A stretch of 64,000 nucleotides of DNA, taken from DATELY01 sp035276085. Its GTDB lineage: Bacteria > Pseudomonadota > Gammaproteobacteria > Steroidobacterales > Steroidobacteraceae. The position numbers were made by a program, and so were the translations under genes. Position 1 is the stretch's first letter. Every line of letters begins with the position of its first letter. Shown here piece after piece: positions 35,287-44,898 of the stretch. Location: positions 1 to 64,000 of the forward strand of contig DATELY010000025.1 of the NCBI GenBank assembly GCA_035276085.1, given 5' to 3'. The notes under the pieces are model-generated. The model saw nothing but the letters and a program-made list of their open reading frames with translations, had not been told where the DNA came from and ran no database searches.

Positions 35287-37434
35287 ATGAGCACTCAGCC
35301 CGCGCACAGAGAACAACCAAAGCCGGTGGCAGCGCGGCCGGTGCAACAGCACGTCGAGTTGCGCGCGCCACGCCCGCAGACTGCCTATATCACTGCGCCG
35401 ATCGTGCGCGCCGCCATCGTGGATTCGTTCCGCAAGCTCAACCCCCGTGCGCAGGTTCGAAATCCAGTCATGTTCATCGTGTTCGCCGGCAGCATCTTCA
35501 CCACGGTGCTGGGCCTTGGCTTGGCCGCCGGCATGCTCGCAGGCACCGAACGGCCGGGGTTCGTCCTGGCCGTCTCCGCGTGGTTGTGGCTGACCGTACT
35601 GTTCGCCAACTTCGCCGAAGCGGTCGCCGAAGGCCGCGGCAAAGCGCAAGCCGCAACGTTGCGCTCGATGCGTCGTCATGTGCAGGCCAAGCGCCTCGTC
35701 GGCCACAGGCGCGACGACTGGAAGAGCTGCGAAGCATCGCAGCTCGAGCGCGGCGATCTGGTGCTGGTGGAAGCCCATGACATCATTCCGGCCGATGGCG
35801 AAGTCATCGAAGGCGTGGCGTCCGTGAACGAAAGCGCCGTGACGGGTGAGTCGGCGCCCGTGTTGCGCGAGGCGGGTGGTGACTTCTCATCGGTCACCGG
35901 CGGCACGAGCGTACTGTCCGACTGGATCGTCGTGAAGGTCACGAGCCGCGAAGGCGAAGGTTTTCTCGAGCGCATGATCGCCATGGTGGAAGGCGCCAAA
36001 CGGGGCAAGACGCCGAACGAGATTGCGTTGTCGATTCTGCTTGCGATGCTGACGCTGGTGTTCCTGCTTGCGACCGCCACCCTCGCGCCGTTCTCGCACT
36101 TTGCCGTGACCGCGGCGGAGCAAGGCTCGGTCATTTCTTTGACAGTGCTGGTTGCGTTACTGGTCTGCCTGATACCGACGACGATTGGAGCGCTGCTGTC
36201 GGCCATCGGCATCGCCGGCATGGATCGCATGGTGCGCGCCAACGTGATCGCAACGTCGGGCCGTGCAGTCGAAGCGGCAGGAGATGTCGATGTATTGCTG
36301 CTCGACAAGACCGGCACGATCACGCTCGGCGACCGGCAGGCGTTCGCTTTCACGCCGGCACCCAACGTTCCGGAGCAGGAGCTGGCCGATGCCGCACAGC
36401 TTGCTTCGCTCGCCGATGAAACCCCCGAGGGCCGCTCGATCGTCGTGCTTGCGAAGGAAAAGTATCGGCTGCGCGGTCGCGACCTCGCCTCCACGCACCC
36501 CGTGTTCCACAAGTTCAGTGCGCAAACACGGATGAGCGGCGTCGATATCGAAGGCCGGCAATTGCGCAAGGGTGCTGCCGATGCCATTCACAGGTTGATC
36601 GAAGAGCAGGGCGGCACATGGCCCGTCAAGGTCAGCGAGGCGGTCGACACCATTGCCCGCAAGGGCGCAACACCGCTCGTCGTTGCCGATGGCCATCGCG
36701 TGCTCGGTGTCGTGGAACTGCGCGACATCGTGAAGGGCGGCATCCGGGAGCGCTTTGCAGAGCTGCGACAGATGGGCATCAAAACCATCATGGTGACGGG
36801 CGACAATCGGCTGACGGCAGCCGCCATTGCGGCGGAAGCGGGCGTCGATGACTTCCTCTCCGAAGCCACGCCCGAAAAGAAGCTCGAGCTCATCCGCAAG
36901 AGTCAGGCCGAAGGACGCCTGGTCGCCATGTGCGGAGACGGCACGAACGATGCGCCGGCCCTGGCGCAAGCCGATGTTGCCGTGGCGATGAACACGGGCA
37001 CGCAAGCGGCCAAGGAAGCTGGCAACATGGTGGACCTGGATTCCAATCCCACCAAGCTCATCGAGATCGTCGATGTGGGGAAGCAAATGCTGGTCACACG
37101 CGGTGCGCTGACCACGTTCTCCATCGCGAACGACGTGGCCAAATACTTCGCGATCATTCCGGCTGCGTTCGTCGCCACCTATCCATCGTTGAACGCGCTC
37201 AACGTCATGGGCTTGAACAGTCCTGCAAGCGCCATCCTGTCAGCCGTGATCTTCAACGCGCTGATCATCATCTTCCTCGTGCCGCTGGCGCTGCGCGGGG
37301 TGAAGACGCGCGCGCGGTCCGCAGCGCTGCTGCTGCGACGCAATCTGCTGATCTACGGCCTGGGCGGCATCATCGTGCCGTTCATCGGCATCAAGATCAT
37401 CGACGTCATCCTGGTCGCGTTCCGTCTCGTTTGA
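35287..37434 (+). CDS. kdpB: Potassium-transporting P-type ATPase subunit KdpB
   Basis: 715 aa. The P-type ATPase core shows VTGESAPV, the phosphorylated Asp340 in DKTGTITLG, KGAADAI, and GDGTNDAPALAQADV in the hinge. About 40 residues before the first conserved segment (TAYITAPIVRAAIVDSF) form a longer N-terminus than in E. coli. It energises K+ transport through KdpA. Starts 18 bp after kdpA. Confidence 0.96.
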   Translation: MSTQPAHREQPKPVAARPVQQHVELRAPRPQTAYITAPIVRAAIVDSFRKLNPRAQVRNPVMFIVFAGSIFTTVLGLGLAAGMLAGTERPGFVLAVSAWLWLTVLFANFAEAVAEGRGKAQAATLRSMRRHVQAKRLVGHRRDDWKSCEASQLERGDLVLVEAHDIIPADGEVIEGVASVNESAVTGESAPVLREAGGDFSSVTGGTSVLSDWIVVKVTSREGEGFLERMIAMVEGAKRGKTPNEIALSILLAMLTLVFLLATATLAPFSHFAVTAAEQGSVISLTVLVALLVCLIPTTIGALLSAIGIAGMDRMVRANVIATSGRAVEAAGDVDVLLLDKTGTITLGDRQAFAFTPAPNVPEQELADAAQLASLADETPEGRSIVVLAKEKYRLRGRDLASTHPVFHKFSAQTRMSGVDIEGRQLRKGAADAIHRLIEEQGGTWPVKVSEAVDTIARKGATPLVVADGHRVLGVVELRDIVKGGIRERFAELRQMGIKTIMVTGDNRLTAAAIAAEAGVDDFLSEATPEKKLELIRKSQAEGRLVAMCGDGTNDAPALAQADVAVAMNTGTQAAKEAGNMVDLDSNPTKLIEIVDVGKQMLVTRGALTTFSIANDVAKYFAIIPAAFVATYPSLNALNVMGLNSPASAILSAVIFNALIIIFLVPLALRGVKTRARSAALLLRRNLLIYGLGGIIVPFIGIKIIDVILVAFRLV

Positions 37435-37446
37435 GAGGCAATCGAC

Positions 37447-38022
37447 ATGAGCGAATTGCGACCTTCGATCATCGTTTTCGTACTGCTGACGGTGCTGACC
37501 GGCGTGCTTTACCCCCTCGTCGTGACGGGAGTCGGACAGCTCCTGTTCAATCGCGAAGCCAACGGCAGCATCATCCGGCAGGGCGCGCGCGCGGTGGGTT
37601 CGGAGTTGCTCGGACAGTCGTTCACGAGTCCGAAGTATTTTTGGAGTCGACCGTCGGCAACGGCGCCGCAGCCGTACAACGGAGGAGCCTCCAGCGGGTC
37701 GAATCAGGGGCCGATCAACCCCGCATTGGCGGCGGCCGTGCGCGATCGCATCGCTGTCCTGCGTGCCGCGGATCCCGACAATCGCTTGCCAGTGCCGGTG
37801 GATCTGGTCACGGCGTCCGGCAGCGGCCTGGATCCCCACATCTCACCGGCGGGCGCTGCGTATCAGGTGAACCGGGTGGCGAAAGCACGCGGTCTGACCG
37901 CCGCAGAAGTGAACAAGGTGATGCAGCAAGCCGCTGAAGGACGTACGTTCGGCATTCTTGGCGAGCCGCGCGTCAATGTCGTCAGGCTCAATCTGCTGCT
38001 CGACGATCTACCTGCACGATGA
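37447..38022 (+). CDS. kdpC: Potassium-transporting ATPase subunit KdpC
   Basis: 191 aa. One N-terminal membrane helix (IIVFVLLTVLTGVLYPLVVTG), then a periplasmic domain with YFWSRPSAT, SGSNQGPINPAL and ASGSGLDPHISPAGAAYQ, all family signatures. It stabilises nucleotide binding in KdpB. Its stop overlaps the kdpD start. Confidence 0.96.
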   Translation: MSELRPSIIVFVLLTVLTGVLYPLVVTGVGQLLFNREANGSIIRQGARAVGSELLGQSFTSPKYFWSRPSATAPQPYNGGASSGSNQGPINPALAAAVRDRIAVLRAADPDNRLPVPVDLVTASGSGLDPHISPAGAAYQVNRVAKARGLTAAEVNKVMQQAAEGRTFGILGEPRVNVVRLNLLLDDLPAR

Positions 38023-40742
38023 AGGAGGAGCGACCCACACGTCCTGACCCGGATCAGATCCTTGCGAGCGTCAAGGCCGAGGAGGCCCGCGCGCGCCGCG
38101 GCAAGCTGAGGATCTTCTTCGGTGCATCCGCCGGTGTCGGCAAGACCTACTCCATGCTGGAGGCGGCGCGGGGGATCGGTGCGAGCGGCGTCGATATCGT
38201 CGTGGGCTATGTGGAACCCCACGGTCGGCTCGAGACCGAGCGCTGGATGGAGGAGATGGAGCAACTGCCGAAATTGCTCGTGCACTATCGCGGCATGGTG
38301 CGCGAGGAGTTCGATCTCGATGCCGGCCTCAAACGGCGGCCGACCATCCTCATCGTCGATGAGCTTGCACACTCGAATCTGATCGAAGGCGAGCCCGCGC
38401 CACGTCATGCCAAACGCTGGCAAGACATCGAGGAGGTGCTGCAGCAGGGGATCAACGTCTGGACCACCGTCAACGTCCAGCACTTGGAAAGCCTGAACGA
38501 TCTGGTCGCGCAGATCACCGGGGTACGCCAACGCGAAACCATCCCCGATCGTATCTTCGATGAAGCCGATGAAGTGGAGCTCATCGACCTGCCGCCCGAC
38601 GACCTGATTGCCCGCTTGCACGCAGGCAAGGTGTATGTGCCGGAGCAGATCGCGACGGCCGTCGAGCGCTTCTTTCGCAAACCGAACCTGATCGCATTGC
38701 GCGAGCTGGCCCTGCGCCGCATGGCGGATCGCGTCAATGCGACCGCGCGCGCTTCGGTACTGGGGGACCGCAGCTCACGTGCGTGGATGGCGGGCGATCG
38801 TGTGCTCGTCGCCATCGGCCCTGACTTGCAAGCCGAACAGGTCGTGCGCGCCGGCAAGCGCATTGCCGATGCCCTGGACGCGAGCTGGACGGTCGTTTAC
38901 GTGGAAACGCCGCAGCTGTTGCGCATGCCGGACATCGAGCGGAACCGGCGCATCGAACTGCTGCAGATGGCCGAAACGCTCGGCGCCGAAACGGTGACCA
39001 TCGATGGACCCTCCGCCGCCGATGCCATCGTCGAATATGCACGCACGCGCAAGGCCACTCGCATCGTGGTCGGCATACCCAAGCGCTCGGGCCTGCGCGC
39101 TCTGCTGCGACGCTCGACCACCTGGGACCTGGTTCGCAGGGCGCACGATTTCGACGTGATCACCGTCGGCATGACAGACCGCCCCGGAGGCAACGGCGCG
39201 AAATCGCAAGGGATGGTCGACGGCGTCGCACAACCGGTTCACTGGGAGCGCTACGGCTGGGCCATGGTGACCACCGTAATATGCACGCTCGTCGCGTTTG
39301 CGATGTATCCGCGATTCGAGCTGGCGAACATCGTGATGGCGTACGTGCTCGGCTCGGCGATAGCGAGTGTGAAGTTCGGTCGCGGACCGGCGGTCGTCGC
39401 CGCCATTGCGAATGTGCTGGCTTTCGACTTCTGCTTCGTGCCACCGCGATTCACGTTCTCGGTGGCGGATGCGCAGTACCTGGTCACCTTTGCGGTCATG
39501 CTCACCGTGACCATCCTGATTGCGAATCTGATGTCCACGGTGCGACAGCAAACGAGAGTTGCCGGTGCGCGCGAGCGGCGTACGGCGTTGCTGTATGCGA
39601 TGAGTCGGGAGCTCGCAGCAACACGCGGTGTCGAGAACATGGCGCTGGTGGCCGTGCGACACGTCGCCGAGGTTTTCGATTGTCGGGCGGTCGTCCTGCT
39701 GCCGGATCGAAACGGCAAGCTGATGCATCCGCGGGACACGGCGATCGAGCAATCCTTCCGCGATGCCGATCTGTCGATCGCACAATGGGTGATCGATCAC
39801 GGCAAACGTGCAGGGCTCGGCTCCGATACATTGCCGGCCGCACCTGCGCTGTATCTGCCCTTGAGCGACGCTCAGCAACGGTTGGGCGTGCTCGGCATAC
39901 TGCCTTCAAATCGCCGCAGGGTGCTGCTGCCCGAACAGCGGCACCTGCTCGATACCTTCGCCGGTCAACTGGGTCTCGCAATGGAACGCGCCCGACTTGC
40001 CGAACAAGCGGAGCACGCGCGCGTGACCGCCGAAACCGAGAGCTTCCGTAACACGTTGCTCGCCTCGATCTCGCACGACCTGCGCACGCCGCTAGCCGTC
40101 ATTGCAGGTGCTGGCAGCACGCTTGCCGATCATGCGAGCGCACTGACTGCCGAGCAGAGTGCGCAACTGGCCCGCTCCATCGAAACCACAGCTCGCGACA
40201 TGACGGAGATGGTCGCGAATGTCCTGCAACTGATGCGACTCGAGTCCGGACGGATTCGTTTGCGGCGCGCCTGGGACAGCGTCGAAGAAATCGTGGGTTC
40301 TGCGCTGACGCGTATGGAGCCGCGAATGCAGGATCATCCCATTCAGGTATCTTTGCCAGACGACCTGGCACCGATATTCGTCGACTCTGCATTGACGTTG
40401 CAGGTGTTCGTCAATCTGCTGGACAACGCAGCCAAGTACACGCCCGCGGGGACCCGGATCAGCATCAAGGCAGTAGCGGGCGAGGATGAGGTGATCGTCA
40501 CGGTGGAAGACAACGGACCCGGATTGCCGCCCGGGGATCCCGAACCTATCTTCAACAAGTTCCAGCGCGGCGATCCGGAGGGCAGCATCATGGGCGTCGG
40601 TCTGGGGCTGGCGATCTGCAGAGCCATCGTGCGTGCGCAGGGCGGTCACATCCGCGCTGGCACACGGCCCGGAGGCGGAGCACGCTTCCAGTTCTCGTTG
40701 CCGATGCAAGAACCTGTTGAGGCGCCGGAGTCGTCGCGATGA
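38019..40742 (+). CDS. kdpD: Osmosensitive K+ channel sensor histidine kinase KdpD
   Basis: 907 aa. The N-terminal KdpD domain has a Walker A GASAGVGKTY (residues 35-44) and DELAH. A universal-stress-like domain follows (about 245-380), then four close membrane helices (about 410-500), a GAF-like domain, the HisKA box SISHDLRTPLAVI and an HATPase domain with NLLDNAAKYTP and DNGPGLPPGD. It senses K+ limitation and phosphorylates KdpE. Overlaps kdpC and kdpE by four bases each, so the sensor is co-expressed with the pump. Confidence 0.96.
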   Translation: MKEERPTRPDPDQILASVKAEEARARRGKLRIFFGASAGVGKTYSMLEAARGIGASGVDIVVGYVEPHGRLETERWMEEMEQLPKLLVHYRGMVREEFDLDAGLKRRPTILIVDELAHSNLIEGEPAPRHAKRWQDIEEVLQQGINVWTTVNVQHLESLNDLVAQITGVRQRETIPDRIFDEADEVELIDLPPDDLIARLHAGKVYVPEQIATAVERFFRKPNLIALRELALRRMADRVNATARASVLGDRSSRAWMAGDRVLVAIGPDLQAEQVVRAGKRIADALDASWTVVYVETPQLLRMPDIERNRRIELLQMAETLGAETVTIDGPSAADAIVEYARTRKATRIVVGIPKRSGLRALLRRSTTWDLVRRAHDFDVITVGMTDRPGGNGAKSQGMVDGVAQPVHWERYGWAMVTTVICTLVAFAMYPRFELANIVMAYVLGSAIASVKFGRGPAVVAAIANVLAFDFCFVPPRFTFSVADAQYLVTFAVMLTVTILIANLMSTVRQQTRVAGARERRTALLYAMSRELAATRGVENMALVAVRHVAEVFDCRAVVLLPDRNGKLMHPRDTAIEQSFRDADLSIAQWVIDHGKRAGLGSDTLPAAPALYLPLSDAQQRLGVLGILPSNRRRVLLPEQRHLLDTFAGQLGLAMERARLAEQAEHARVTAETESFRNTLLASISHDLRTPLAVIAGAGSTLADHASALTAEQSAQLARSIETTARDMTEMVANVLQLMRLESGRIRLRRAWDSVEEIVGSALTRMEPRMQDHPIQVSLPDDLAPIFVDSALTLQVFVNLLDNAAKYTPAGTRISIKAVAGEDEVIVTVEDNGPGLPPGDPEPIFNKFQRGDPEGSIMGVGLGLAICRAIVRAQGGHIRAGTRPGGGARFQFSLPMQEPVEAPESSR

Positions 40743-41440
40743 CACAGGCGATGCACCAAATCCTGGTGATCGAGGACGACGCGGGTATCCGTGGCGTCCT
40801 GCGCATGTTGTTGCAGTCCGACGGCTATCGGGTCATCGAGGCCGAAACTGCCAAGCGCGGCGAAATCGAAGCACGCACGCACAAGCCCGATTTGCTGTTG
40901 GTGGACCTCGGCCTTCCCGACGATGAGGGCACGAACGTCGTGACGAGAATCCGGAAATGGTCTTCGATCCCAATCGTGATCTTGTCCGCACGGACCCAGG
41001 AGGAGCAGAAGGTCGCCGCACTCGATGCCGGGGCGGACGATTACGTGACCAAGCCATTCAGTGCCCCCGAACTGCTGGCACGTGTGCGTGCAGCGCTGCG
41101 TCGAACGACGCGTGCGGGTGAGGTCTCGTCGATCCTGAGATTCGGCGCGGTCGAAGTCGATCTAGCACGCAGGCAAGCAACCGGTCCTGATGGACCGGTG
41201 CATTTCACGCCGCTGGAATACCGCGTGCTGCAGTGTCTCTCACAGCAGGGCGGCATGATCGTGACACAGGCGCACCTCATCCGTGAGGTATGGGGACCTG
41301 ATCGCGTGGGCGATACAGCAAGCGTTCGTGCCTGCTTGAAGCACCTACGCGAAAAATTGGAGCCCAGCCCGCCGCGCTGGCGCTACCTCATCACGGAAAC
41401 TGGCGTTGGATACCGGCTGCAGACGAGCGAAGGCCGCTGA
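40739..41440 (+). CDS. kdpE: Response regulator KdpE
   Basis: 233 aa, OmpR/PhoB type. The receiver domain has the acidic pair IEDD and the phospho-Asp in LLLVDLGLPD near residue 58; the conserved Lys is in DYVTKPFSAPEL. The C-terminal winged helix ends TETGVGYRL. It activates the kdp operon promoter, here presumably in 33059-33284. Last gene of the operon, converging on bcsC 29 bp away. Confidence 0.95.
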   Translation: MTQAMHQILVIEDDAGIRGVLRMLLQSDGYRVIEAETAKRGEIEARTHKPDLLLVDLGLPDDEGTNVVTRIRKWSSIPIVILSARTQEEQKVAALDAGADDYVTKPFSAPELLARVRAALRRTTRAGEVSSILRFGAVEVDLARRQATGPDGPVHFTPLEYRVLQCLSQQGGMIVTQAHLIREVWGPDRVGDTASVRACLKHLREKLEPSPPRWRYLITETGVGYRLQTSEGR

Positions 41441-41469
41441 GGCACGCACCACCGCGCACCAGCTCACGC

Positions 41470-44400
41470 TCACCGCTCTTCCACGTACGCTCGCGCCGGC
41501 CGCGGCGGCATCGCGAACTGGGTCGCACGCCGTCCGAACACGTGCCTCGCGTACAGCATGAACACGGTGGGCTCGTAATAATCCGCCCGGTCGATATCGA
41601 GCTTCGCACCCAGCACCAGCGCCCGAGAGATCTGCCGCTCTACCGCAGCGTACGCGGACAAGCTCGTGCCGCTGCTGCGGCCACCATCGAAATACGCCTC
41701 GTCATACCCACTCGGCAGTGTCGACGCGCTCGCCGCTGCCTGCAGTGCTGCGTCGTCGACATAGAACGCCGTGCGGTCGGTGCGGCTGGCGCTGTGCGAG
41801 ATCGATGCGCGGAAACGGTAGCTCCAGTCACGCTTGCGTCCTTGCCATTCGAGCGGCAGCGACACGCTCCAATAGGCCTGCGGACTGTAGTAGCCGCCGC
41901 TGCCGAACGTGTAGTTGCTGAGATCGTGCGCGTAGTTCCAATAGTTGAGTGCGACGCCGACGTACGCACGATCGTCAGGCCATGACACCACTTTGTAGTC
42001 CGCCGCCAGACGGCTGCCGACGAAGCGATTGCTCTTCACATCATCGCCCGTCAGTTTCGAGACGCGCGCAGAACCAGAGACGCTGTAGCGTTCGCGATAG
42101 AGACCGACCTGACCGTATGCACCCGAGTCGACGACGCCACCCCAGCGCTTGCCCGTGATCGGGTCCCGCATGCCTGCGTACGACAGCACGCTGCTCGTCA
42201 CGGCGCGGCGCGACAGGCCTAACGAAAGGTCCAATGTTCCGATCTCCGGCGTCCACTCCACGCCACCGAGGATCTGCGGCAACAGGAAGCCCAGCGGCGT
42301 CGTGCCCACATCTACCGTGAAGCGATCCGTCGTATAGCCAACACCGAGGCTGAGGCCAGTCTGCCGGTCGTTGTCATAGCGTCGCTCTGCAGAAGGTCCG
42401 GCAGCCTGAATCGTGCCCAGCAGCGCCGCATCATCGTAGTCGGGGCTCAATCGACCTGCGTCCAACGTGACAGCATCGGCGCGCAACCACACGCGCTGAT
42501 CGTAGTCGCGCGCGAACTGCCACTGCGTCGGCATGACCACGGAGTCGAAGCGTGAAATGCCGCCATCGCCAGGCTTGTGCCGCATTTCGATACCGCCGGT
42601 GGTCCAGCTCTCCAGGCGCGCATCGAGCTGAGCCCGGGCCACGCGAGCGGCGCTGGCCACATCCGCATCGGTGGCCCGTTCCGCACGCTCGAAATAATCC
42701 GCTGCCACATCGAAGTGTCGCTGCGACAATTCTGCCCGCGCCGCAAGCAGCAATGCGTCGGCTCGGTCAGGCGTCTGGGCGAGCACGCGCTTCAGCGTGT
42801 CCAATGCACGGGTTGACTCGCCCAGTGCCAGCTCGCGACGCGCCAGTGTGAGCTGCAGTTCTGGGTCCTTGTCGGCGATGCGCTCGCGTGCGGCTTGCAA
42901 CTGCAACCGTGCAAGCGGCAGATCGCCCGTTTCGGTCAACGCGCGTACGTACGAAAGTCGCGCATCGACGTCATCCGGATCTTCGGCCACGAGGACCGCG
43001 AAGCGATCGCGGGCGGCAGGCGCATTGCCCGCTGCGAGATCGAGTTCTGCGCGCGCCACACGCAACGGTCGCTCATCGGGAGCTCGCGCAATCAAATCGT
43101 CCAGCACCTGAGCCGCCGCGGCGAACTGGCGATCGCGCTGCAGGGTTCTGACTCGGTCCAGATCGCGCTCGCGCATCAGTCGCACGTGCAACTCGTTCAT
43201 GCCGTCCGTTCGTTCCGCAGGCGCGAGCGCATCGAGTGTCGCGAGCGCACCGTCAGGATCGTCGTGACTCGATTGGAACAGCGCCAACGCATAACGCATC
43301 TCCAGCGACGATGGCTGTGCAGCCAGGCCGTCACTCAGGAGCTGTCGGGCCCGCGGCAGCTGCCCTGCTCTCGCGTAGACGCCCGCGAGGCGATACCGGA
43401 GCCACGCATCGTTGGGCTGCAGTCGAATGGCTCGCTCGAGATCGGCGGTCGCTGCAGTCTCTCGACCGTGCGCGATCGATTCCCGTGCCCGTGCATCCAA
43501 CGCGCTGGCAACGAGCGCATCTCGCTCCACGGCGCTCCATCGCGAGCTCACGGCACGCGCATCGAGCAGCGCCAACGCCTCGCCTGCACGGTCATGCGCG
43601 ATCAGCCAGCGTGTGTAGGTGCCGAACAACCAGCCCGACTGTGGATCCAGGCGGCTCGCCGTACGCAGCACAGCGTCGCTTTCATTCGTGGCACCGTGCG
43701 CTTCCATCGCCGCGGCAAGCGGAATCGCCGCCTCGAAATCCTGGTTCAGAAACGCTACCGCCGCCTGCATCTGGAGGGCGGCGAGCTCAGGGCGACGCGC
43801 TTCGACGGAAGCCGTGGCACGATGTCGCCATACCGCAGCGGCCAATACTGGATCCTCGATGCGATCGACGTCGACGGGCCTACCCGCGAGCGCATCCAGC
43901 AGTAAGAGAGCCTGTTGATCGGCAACCGTGGACGCCACGCTGCGTGCCGCCGTCAGATTCTCTGCTTGGAGCTTGGGCTCGATCGATGCGAGCGCGTTGC
44001 GAGCCACCAACTCCTGCTGCTCACGTGCACGTCCTTCTTGCGCCAGCGTGTGGCTCACCGCCGTGTCCTGCGGATGGCGGATCGCGTATGCGCGCAAGAT
44101 CTCGGGAGGCACACGCGCATGCCCCGCGCCGGCAATCGCCGATGACAGGGCATCGTCGATCTCGGTGGCCCGCACGTCATCGCGCTGGAGCAATGCGTGC
44201 AGCTGTCGCAGTCCCTCTACTGCCGTCTCGTCTCTGCGCAGCAGATGGCGCGCCATCGCGAGTTGGTAGCGGGGATCGTCGGGATGTCGATCGACCAGGC
44301 GCTTCAGTCCCACATGCGTCGGCTGCCAACCGCCGGGCGTGCCGGCCAGCAGCCGGTAGTACTCGAGCGCGACCATGCCATCGTCTGGCGCCGCGCCGAA

Positions 44401-44898
44401 CACCCGATGGATCTCCTGTCGTGCTTTCGCGCCTTGATCGATCTGCAGCAAGCGCTGAATCGATGCCAGCTGCAGCCGGTCACGCGTGGCCAGGCGATAC
44501 GCCGTTGCGAACGTGCGTGCTTGCGGGGTTCGATCGAAGCGCGCATCGAAGATCTTCAGCACTTTGCCGGCAGCGGGGATGTCGGCCATGCGCAGGTTGA
44601 GCTCGCCGAGCTCGAGCAATGCATCCGCCGAATCGGGACGTGCAGCGACGAGCTTCTCCAGCGCAAGACGCGCGAGGTCGCCGCGATCGTGGGCTTCCCA
44701 CATGCGGGCGCTGTGAAGGAGGGCATCGCTGGCGAGTGGCAGTGGCGTTGCGTCTGCCCCCACCCCAACCCTCTGATGTGCAGGACGCACGAATGGCGCG
44801 GGCGCAGGGATGCGCAGGAGCGGCCCCCGCTCCGCAAGGGAGGGAGCCGGAATGGCGAGTGCGGCGGCGCAGGCCAGGGCTAGGGCGTGGGAGCGCAT
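41470..44898 (-). CDS. bcsC: Cellulose export protein BcsC, with repeat-encoded segment after its signal peptide
   Basis: 1142 aa from ATG at 44898; the frame is open to 45249 but that part is antisense-like to bcsZ. The start lies inside the 3' end of bcsZ. A signal peptide ends PAPSLA near residue 22. Many TPR units follow (LLELGELNLRMADIPAAG; ALPELAALQMQAAVAFL region), forming the periplasmic solenoid. The last 300 or so residues are the BcsC_C outer-membrane barrel. Residues 17-48 are encoded by palindromic repeat copy D. Export of the cellulose chain across the outer membrane is the known role. Confidence 0.9.
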   Translation of the reverse strand: MRSHALALACAAALAIPAPSLAERGPLLRIPAPAPFVRPAHQRVGVGADATPLPLASDALLHSARMWEAHDRGDLARLALEKLVAARPDSADALLELGELNLRMADIPAAGKVLKIFDARFDRTPQARTFATAYRLATRDRLQLASIQRLLQIDQGAKARQEIHRVFGAAPDDGMVALEYYRLLAGTPGGWQPTHVGLKRLVDRHPDDPRYQLAMARHLLRRDETAVEGLRQLHALLQRDDVRATEIDDALSSAIAGAGHARVPPEILRAYAIRHPQDTAVSHTLAQEGRAREQQELVARNALASIEPKLQAENLTAARSVASTVADQQALLLLDALAGRPVDVDRIEDPVLAAAVWRHRATASVEARRPELAALQMQAAVAFLNQDFEAAIPLAAAMEAHGATNESDAVLRTASRLDPQSGWLFGTYTRWLIAHDRAGEALALLDARAVSSRWSAVERDALVASALDARARESIAHGRETAATADLERAIRLQPNDAWLRYRLAGVYARAGQLPRARQLLSDGLAAQPSSLEMRYALALFQSSHDDPDGALATLDALAPAERTDGMNELHVRLMRERDLDRVRTLQRDRQFAAAAQVLDDLIARAPDERPLRVARAELDLAAGNAPAARDRFAVLVAEDPDDVDARLSYVRALTETGDLPLARLQLQAARERIADKDPELQLTLARRELALGESTRALDTLKRVLAQTPDRADALLLAARAELSQRHFDVAADYFERAERATDADVASAARVARAQLDARLESWTTGGIEMRHKPGDGGISRFDSVVMPTQWQFARDYDQRVWLRADAVTLDAGRLSPDYDDAALLGTIQAAGPSAERRYDNDRQTGLSLGVGYTTDRFTVDVGTTPLGFLLPQILGGVEWTPEIGTLDLSLGLSRRAVTSSVLSYAGMRDPITGKRWGGVVDSGAYGQVGLYRERYSVSGSARVSKLTGDDVKSNRFVGSRLAADYKVVSWPDDRAYVGVALNYWNYAHDLSNYTFGSGGYYSPQAYWSVSLPLEWQGRKRDWSYRFRASISHSASRTDRTAFYVDDAALQAAASASTLPSGYDEAYFDGGRSSGTSLSAYAAVERQISRALVLGAKLDIDRADYYEPTVFMLYARHVFGRRATQFAMPPRPARAYVEER
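44756..44848 (-). repeat. Palindromic repeat, long form, copy D inside bcsC
   Basis: 93 bp from GCCCCCACCCC to AGGGAGCC on +, with the full long-form core. It is read in the bcsC frame as residues 17-48, including RGPLLRIPA, APFV and PAHQR. It supplies even the c-region of the signal peptide. Confidence 0.85.
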